Assembly: GCA_030640385.1 (NCBI GenBank)
Contig: DAOWJL010000010.1
Coordinates: forward strand, 1-7,682
Direction of reading: 5' to 3'
Length of the DNA: 7,682 bases
From: Dehalococcoidia bacterium
GTDB lineage: Bacteria > Chloroflexota > Dehalococcoidia > Dehalococcoidales > G020351185
Numbering within the stretch: the stretch's first letter is position 1; the number at the start of each line of letters is the position of its first letter. The position numbers and the translations under genes are program-made. Positions 4,538 to 7,682 of this stretch are shown in pieces. A model generated the notes under the pieces. The model had not been told where the DNA came from. It made no database searches and saw only the letters and a list, made by a program, of their open reading frames with translations.

Positions 4538-7219
4538 TTAGTATGAGCTGTAGGCGATTCTCCTGCCCAGCCACAGGGCAAAGATGAAGACTGCCAGTCC
4601 CCCCAGCCCAATCCAGAGCCACATAAGCCAACCCGGCCAGCCTTCACCGCCAATATAGAATGTATCAGCACTGCTATATACACTTACATTGCCAGCGCCA
4701 TCTTCAGCATTTACATGCCAGTAATAATATTCATTCTTTTCCAGGGGTACCAGCATTAGCACCTCTGCTTCGGTTAGGGTATATTCTGTTGCATCGAGCC
4801 CCAAATGCTCAATTACTGTTATTTCAGTATTTCCTACAACCGTGTAAATCTCCAGGTTATAGGTTACCGGAAGGCTCTCATCTTCCACCTCTCCCCAGTC
4901 AAAACGGATAGGCGGCTCTGCTTTCTTGCTGAAGTATACTATGGCAAGATCAGGTATTGGTGGCGGGGTGGATTCCATAATAAAGGTAAACTGCTCCACC
5001 TCAACACCACTAATACTTACTATTACGGTATGCTCACCGGCAGTACCCTGTAGGATTTTAAAGGTGGCGGTGAAAGACCCGTTGCTACCGGTTTTATCAG
5101 GGTCAGTCGCCAATACTGCACCATCATATGTAACTTCTATAGGCGCATCAGCCGCAAAGCCATCGCCGCTGATGGTAATCTCCGCACCGATGTGACCAGG
5201 CGATGCATTGCTTGTTTTAGGACTTATACTGATATCACTGGTTCCCACTGTGAAGTCCGTGGTTTTAGTGATAGTGCCATCGTTAATGGTAATGATAGCA
5301 GCACCTCCAGGCATTGCCGGAATATAGAAACTACCGTTGAAACTGCCACCGGAGCTGGTTGTAATCGGCGCCAGAGGAGTAACGGGTATATTATTAATTA
5401 AAATGGTTACCGCCTTGTTAGCTCCGAATCCATAACCGGCGATTCCAACGCCATCGCCCATTCCACCACTGGTCGGATTTATGGCAATACTAGCTCCCAC
5501 TGTCAGGTTTACGCTGACGCTGATGGTGCCATCACTAATGCTGAGAGCGGCAGTACCTCCCGGGATTGCCGGAATAACAAAGCCACCGCTGAAAATACCA
5601 CTGGAGTCGGTCATAATCGGTGCCGTGGGTTCAATCACAGCATTGCCATACATTATTGTTATATTCTTATTGGCACCAAAACCCTGGCTGGCGATTCCAA
5701 CTCTATCACCCACTTCACCACTGGTCGGATTGATAATGGCACCGGCTACTACTGTAAAGCTGGTGGTAAGCTCACTGGTGCCATCGGTAACCGTTACCGT
5801 ATAGCCGCCCCCCGGGATTGGCGGAACATCAAAGCTGCCAATGAAGCTGCCGTTAGTACCCGTCGTAATCGGTATAGTGAGTGTAACAGCAGAATTACCA
5901 TAAAGTATGGTTATATTCTTACTGGCACCGAAACCGGTGCCTCTGACGGTAACACCGTCCCCCGTGGCTCCAGTTGCAGGCGTCATTGTCATCTCAGGTG
6001 TAACGCTAACGCTAGCCATAGCCGAACGGCCAGCGGTATCTTCAACCCCTATTATGTGAACACCCGTTGTACTGGCTGGGATGTCAAAACTAATAGTAAA
6101 GCTGCCATCAATCCCAATGAGAACCGTACTCTGGCTGACGTTATCAAAATAAAGGGTTGCCGTTGCCCCGGCACCAAAGCTTGAACCAGTAACGGTAATG
6201 CCATCGCCAGCAATACCGGTGATCGGGCTAACGTTGATAGCCGTATTTACAACCACGGTAAAGGTTGAAGTAGCAAAAATATCATTGTCATCCTCATCCT
6301 CAGCCAAAATAGTAAAGCTGCCGGGGGCGACATCAGATACAGTTATATTTACGGCAAAGGTGCCATCGCTGTTAGTGCGGCCTCCGCTTTCCACAAGCCA
6401 GACAACGTTGATTGAATTCCCGCCAAAACTGAAGTCAACGCCATTGCGCCTGTCAAAACCGGTGCCGGTCACCGTTATCACGGTTCCGGCTTCACCGCTA
6501 ACAGGGTTAACACTTATCTCCGGTTCTACGGTGAAGACAGCCTCAAGTTCAGCCAGAGAATCTTCCCCCTTGACGGTTATGGTGTGCTCACCAAACTCAC
6601 TCTCCGGAATGATAATAAACAGTGTAAATTCACCATCTTCATCAGCTTCTTCATCTCCGCTATCTATATCTATTTCTTCGCCATCGTATTCAACGCTAAT
6701 AGTTTCATCCGGAGCGAAACCAACACCGCTTATCTCAACCTCGGTACCTACAGTGCCTTCATCGGGGTCGGGGCCGGTTATCTGGGCAACGCCGGTTAAA
6801 TAAAAGGTAGTTTTAGCTACAATTGTCTCATTGTTAGTCCTGGTCATATATAGATAATATGTACCACCATGAACACTTTCACCATCTTCGCCATCAGTTA
6901 GTTCCGCCGGCACTAAGAGATTTGTAGCACTATAGGCACCTGCTACACCGGCAGCACTCACACTAACCAAGAAATCATAGGCTGTAACTTCATCGTCAAT
7001 TTCGTCACCCAAATCAACATTCTGGCTGGAAAAGAAAATATAATATTCAAGAGGATAAGTTCCAAAGCCAGAAACGGTAATTTCATCGCCGATTTCACCC
7101 TCATCAGGGTTAACATTAACGCTAGTAGCCGCCGAAACCGGCATTGCTGGTATCGCCACCAGCAGCAGCGCCAGTGTCAGGGCTACCGCCAGAACCCGGA
7201 AAAACCTTTTATTTTTCAC
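4538..7219 (-). CDS. Secreted, membrane-anchored surface protein with eight Ig/IPT-like repeats
   Basis: An 893-residue protein. Residues 1-31 are a Sec signal peptide (KNKR, a long hydrophobic core, then VSA-A). Eight IPT/TIG-like beta-sandwich repeats follow, each opening with a pattern like I-x-(I/V)-x-P-x-x-G-x-x-G-x-x-(I/V)-x-(I/V)-x-G-x-G-F: about 32-143, 144-232, 233-324, 326-408, 409-491, 492-575, 576-659 and 661-747. Residues 752-857 look like a fibronectin type III domain (IRFDWGEVED..., YYYWHVNAEDGAGN). Residues 863-885 are one transmembrane helix, ending in RRIAYSSY inside the cell. The repeats would thus stand outside the membrane, as a surface layer component or adhesin. Binding partners are unknown, and no catalytic motif is seen. 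The start is GTG with a strong GGGGGAGG ribosome-binding site. The gene follows an HTH gene by 31 bases and probably shares its promoter. Confidence 0.88.
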   Translation of the reverse strand: MKNKRFFRVLAVALTLALLLVAIPAMPVSAATSVNVNPDEGEIGDEITVSGFGTYPLEYYIFFSSQNVDLGDEIDDEVTAYDFLVSVSAAGVAGAYSATNLLVPAELTDGEDGESVHGGTYYLYMTRTNNETIVAKTTFYLTGVAQITGPDPDEGTVGTEVEISGVGFAPDETISVEYDGEEIDIDSGDEEADEDGEFTLFIIIPESEFGEHTITVKGEDSLAELEAVFTVEPEISVNPVSGEAGTVITVTGTGFDRRNGVDFSFGGNSINVVWLVESGGRTNSDGTFAVNITVSDVAPGSFTILAEDEDDNDIFATSTFTVVVNTAINVSPITGIAGDGITVTGSSFGAGATATLYFDNVSQSTVLIGIDGSFTISFDIPASTTGVHIIGVEDTAGRSAMASVSVTPEMTMTPATGATGDGVTVRGTGFGASKNITILYGNSAVTLTIPITTGTNGSFIGSFDVPPIPGGGYTVTVTDGTSELTTSFTVVAGAIINPTSGEVGDRVGIASQGFGANKNITIMYGNAVIEPTAPIMTDSSGIFSGGFVIPAIPGGTAALSISDGTISVSVNLTVGASIAINPTSGGMGDGVGIAGYGFGANKAVTILINNIPVTPLAPITTSSGGSFNGSFYIPAMPGGAAIITINDGTITKTTDFTVGTSDISISPKTSNASPGHIGAEITISGDGFAADAPIEVTYDGAVLATDPDKTGSNGSFTATFKILQGTAGEHTVIVSISGVEVEQFTFIMESTPPPIPDLAIVYFSKKAEPPIRFDWGEVEDESLPVTYNLEIYTVVGNTEITVIEHLGLDATEYTLTEAEVLMLVPLEKNEYYYWHVNAEDGAGNVSVYSSADTFYIGGEGWPGWLMWLWIGLGGLAVFIFALWLGRRIAYSSY
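5243..5995 (-). repeat. Three tandem 252-bp coding repeats in the surface-protein gene
   Basis: Repeats 5, 6 and 7 of the surface protein are related at the DNA level and lie in exact 252-bp (84-codon) phase. On the plus strand the matching ATTG-CGGAA segments begin at 5313, 5565 and 5817, and GATTCCAA occurs at 5441 and 5693. The protein units share GFGA-K-(I/V)TI-(Y/I)-N and P-(I/M)PGG. This indicates recent duplication within the gene compared with the more diverged outer repeats. Confidence 0.75.
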
Positions 7220-7250
7220 TTTTTACCTCCCCCTTATTTATAAAATTATA

Positions 7251-7454
7251 TCATATTAGTCTTTTTTTAGCGCCGCGTCTGGAAACATAGGTGCCGGCAA
7301 AGTTATCCAGTACATCCCTGTCTATCAGCCAGGTATTATGCACCTTTATCGCCGGTATGTCTTTCTGACGGCACAAACGCTTCACCGTTTCCGGGTGAAT
7401 CCCCAGGCGCCGCCCGGCTTCCATTACATTAAAGTAATTATCTAAAGGAACCAT
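7251..7454 (-). CDS. Excisionase-like helix-turn-helix DNA-binding protein
   Basis: A 67-residue protein. FNVMEAGRRLGIHPETVKRLCRQKDIPAIKVHNTWLIDRDVLDNF is the MerR-type winged HTH (HTH_17) seen in excisionase-family proteins, with the recognition helix at HPETVKRLCRQ and the wing at KVHNTWLI. The basic tail (SRRGAKKRL) may add DNA contacts. Proteins of this family act either as recombination directionality factors or as simple repressors. No integrase is in the window, and the protein heads an operon with the surface-protein gene, so a regulatory role is more likely (inference). The ATG start at 7452-7454 has no clear Shine-Dalgarno sequence. The promoter upstream carries two identical 10-bp sites that could be its own operators. 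Confidence 0.88.
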   Translation of the reverse strand: MVPLDNYFNVMEAGRRLGIHPETVKRLCRQKDIPAIKVHNTWLIDRDVLDNFAGTYVSRRGAKKRLI

Positions 7455-7467
7455 AATTTAATTATTA

Positions 7468-7510
7468 CTTTGTCAAAACAATAATAACACCAACACCTCC
7501 CTTTGTCAAA
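7468..7510. promoter_or_regulatory. Paired operator-like sites CTTTGTCAAA
   Basis: The 10-mer CTTTGTCAAA occurs at 7468-7477 and again at 7501-7510, 33 bp apart, close to three helical turns. Each contains the small palindrome TTTG-T-CAAA. One copy covers the -35 box and the other the predicted start point of the HTH/surface-protein promoter. They are candidate binding sites for the HTH protein or another regulator. Confidence 0.5.
7481..7509 (-). promoter_or_regulatory. Strong sigma70-like promoter of the HTH/surface-protein operon
   Basis: On the minus strand, a consensus TTGACA (7504-7509), a 17-bp spacer and TATTAT (7481-7486, five of six bases) give a near-ideal promoter. Transcription would start near 7474, about 20 bases before the ATG of the HTH gene. 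A second TTGACA at 7471-7476 lacks a good -10 box. Confidence 0.75.
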
Positions 7511-7589
7511 TAAAGCAATTTTACAAGTATTAACGAAATCGAAAGGAAAAGGTTAGCACCGGTTAAAAGAGATAAATAAAAAAACCTCC

Positions 7590-7682
7590 TGTGACCTGCT
7601 CCCCGAAAACGAGTCCAGTTTGATGTTAGACTGGAAAATAAGAAAGGGGGCATTAGATGGTCAGAAAGTCTTACACATCGAA
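7590..7682 (+). mobile_element. Left end of an IS3-family-like insertion sequence (cut by window end)
   Basis: From about 7590 the sequence reads TGTGACCTGCTCCCCGAAAA, resembling IS3-family terminal inverted repeats, which start with TG and carry a CCCC-rich core. An internal inverted repeat TCCAGT/ACTGGA (7614-7635) follows, then a ribosome-binding site and the start of a transposase-like frame. The other end and the target duplication lie outside the window. The exact first base (7590 or 7592) is uncertain. Confidence 0.65.
7657..7682 (+). CDS. Start of IS3-type transposase OrfA (partial)
   Basis: Only the first eight full codons are present: MVRKSYTS. They match the usual opening of IS3-family OrfA proteins (M-x-RK-x-Y-(T/S)-x-EFK), whose product is an HTH protein that works with OrfB in transposition. 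An AAGGGGG ribosome-binding site lies 6 bases before the ATG. The call depends on the short peptide together with the IS-end-like sequence upstream. Confidence 0.6.

Noticed and set aside
5243..5995. A CRISPR-like or short tandem repeat array
   Set aside because: The period is 252 bp, in frame, and explained by duplicated protein domains. There are no short identical repeats with unique spacers.
6198..6803. A plus-strand frame of 201 codons rich in Ser, Pro, Thr and Val
   Set aside because: It is the antisense shadow of the repeat-rich surface-protein gene, and its low complexity mirrors the repeats.
7465..7653. A minus-strand frame of 62 codons upstream of the HTH gene
   Set aside because: It crosses the promoter, the operator-like sites and the IS end, and has no ribosome-binding site or family resemblance.

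Overview
The window looks like a chromosomal segment of a Dehalococcoidia-type Chloroflexota or a close relative. This is inferred from three things and not proven. The first is a zinc-ribbon coiled-coil protein, RNase HI and RNase P RNA lying in one orientation. The second is an orphan phage-terminase pair. The third is a large Ig-like surface protein held by a C-terminal membrane helix, with no LPXTG-type signal. Base composition is moderate, and non-ATG starts are used for the toxin (TTG), the large terminase (TTG) and the surface protein (GTG).

Layout, left to right. Bases 1-205 hold no convincing gene, only a short palindrome and an 18-codon reading frame. Bases 206-566 (minus) are a complete class A RNase P RNA, closed by a perfect 13-bp P1 helix and preceded by a sigma70-like promoter. 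Bases about 651-760 (plus) hold a broken small gene whose conserved tail is split by a one-base deletion. Bases 766-1379 (minus) are a toxin-antitoxin pair: an AbrB-like antitoxin gene, then a RelE/ParE-like toxin gene. Its promoter is overlapped by an inverted repeat, and the mRNA is predicted to be leaderless. Bases 1491-2588 (minus) are an operon of a zinc-ribbon coiled-coil protein followed by RNase HI. The toxin-antitoxin module and the broken gene sit between RNase HI and rnpB, as if inserted into an older RNA-processing cluster.

Bases 2707-4444 (plus) carry overlapping small and large terminase subunit genes. They diverge from the zinc-ribbon operon and end at a strong hairpin. No portal, capsid, tail or integrase gene is present, so this is either a prophage remnant or a retained orphan packaging-motor cassette. 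Bases 4538-7454 (minus) form a two-gene unit: a 67-residue excisionase-like helix-turn-helix protein, then an 893-residue secreted, membrane-anchored protein with eight Ig/IPT-like repeats and one Fn3-like domain. Their shared promoter carries two identical 10-bp sites, 33 bp apart, over the -35 box and the predicted start point. From about 7590 to the window end is the left end of an IS3-like insertion sequence, with the first codons of its OrfA.

The parts are mostly independent: housekeeping RNA metabolism (rnpB, RNase HI, zinc-ribbon protein), an accessory toxin-antitoxin module, an orphan terminase cassette, a regulated surface protein, and an insertion sequence. The points most worth following up are the orphan terminase pair, the architecture of the toxin-antitoxin promoter, and the HTH/surface-protein operon with its paired operator-like sites.
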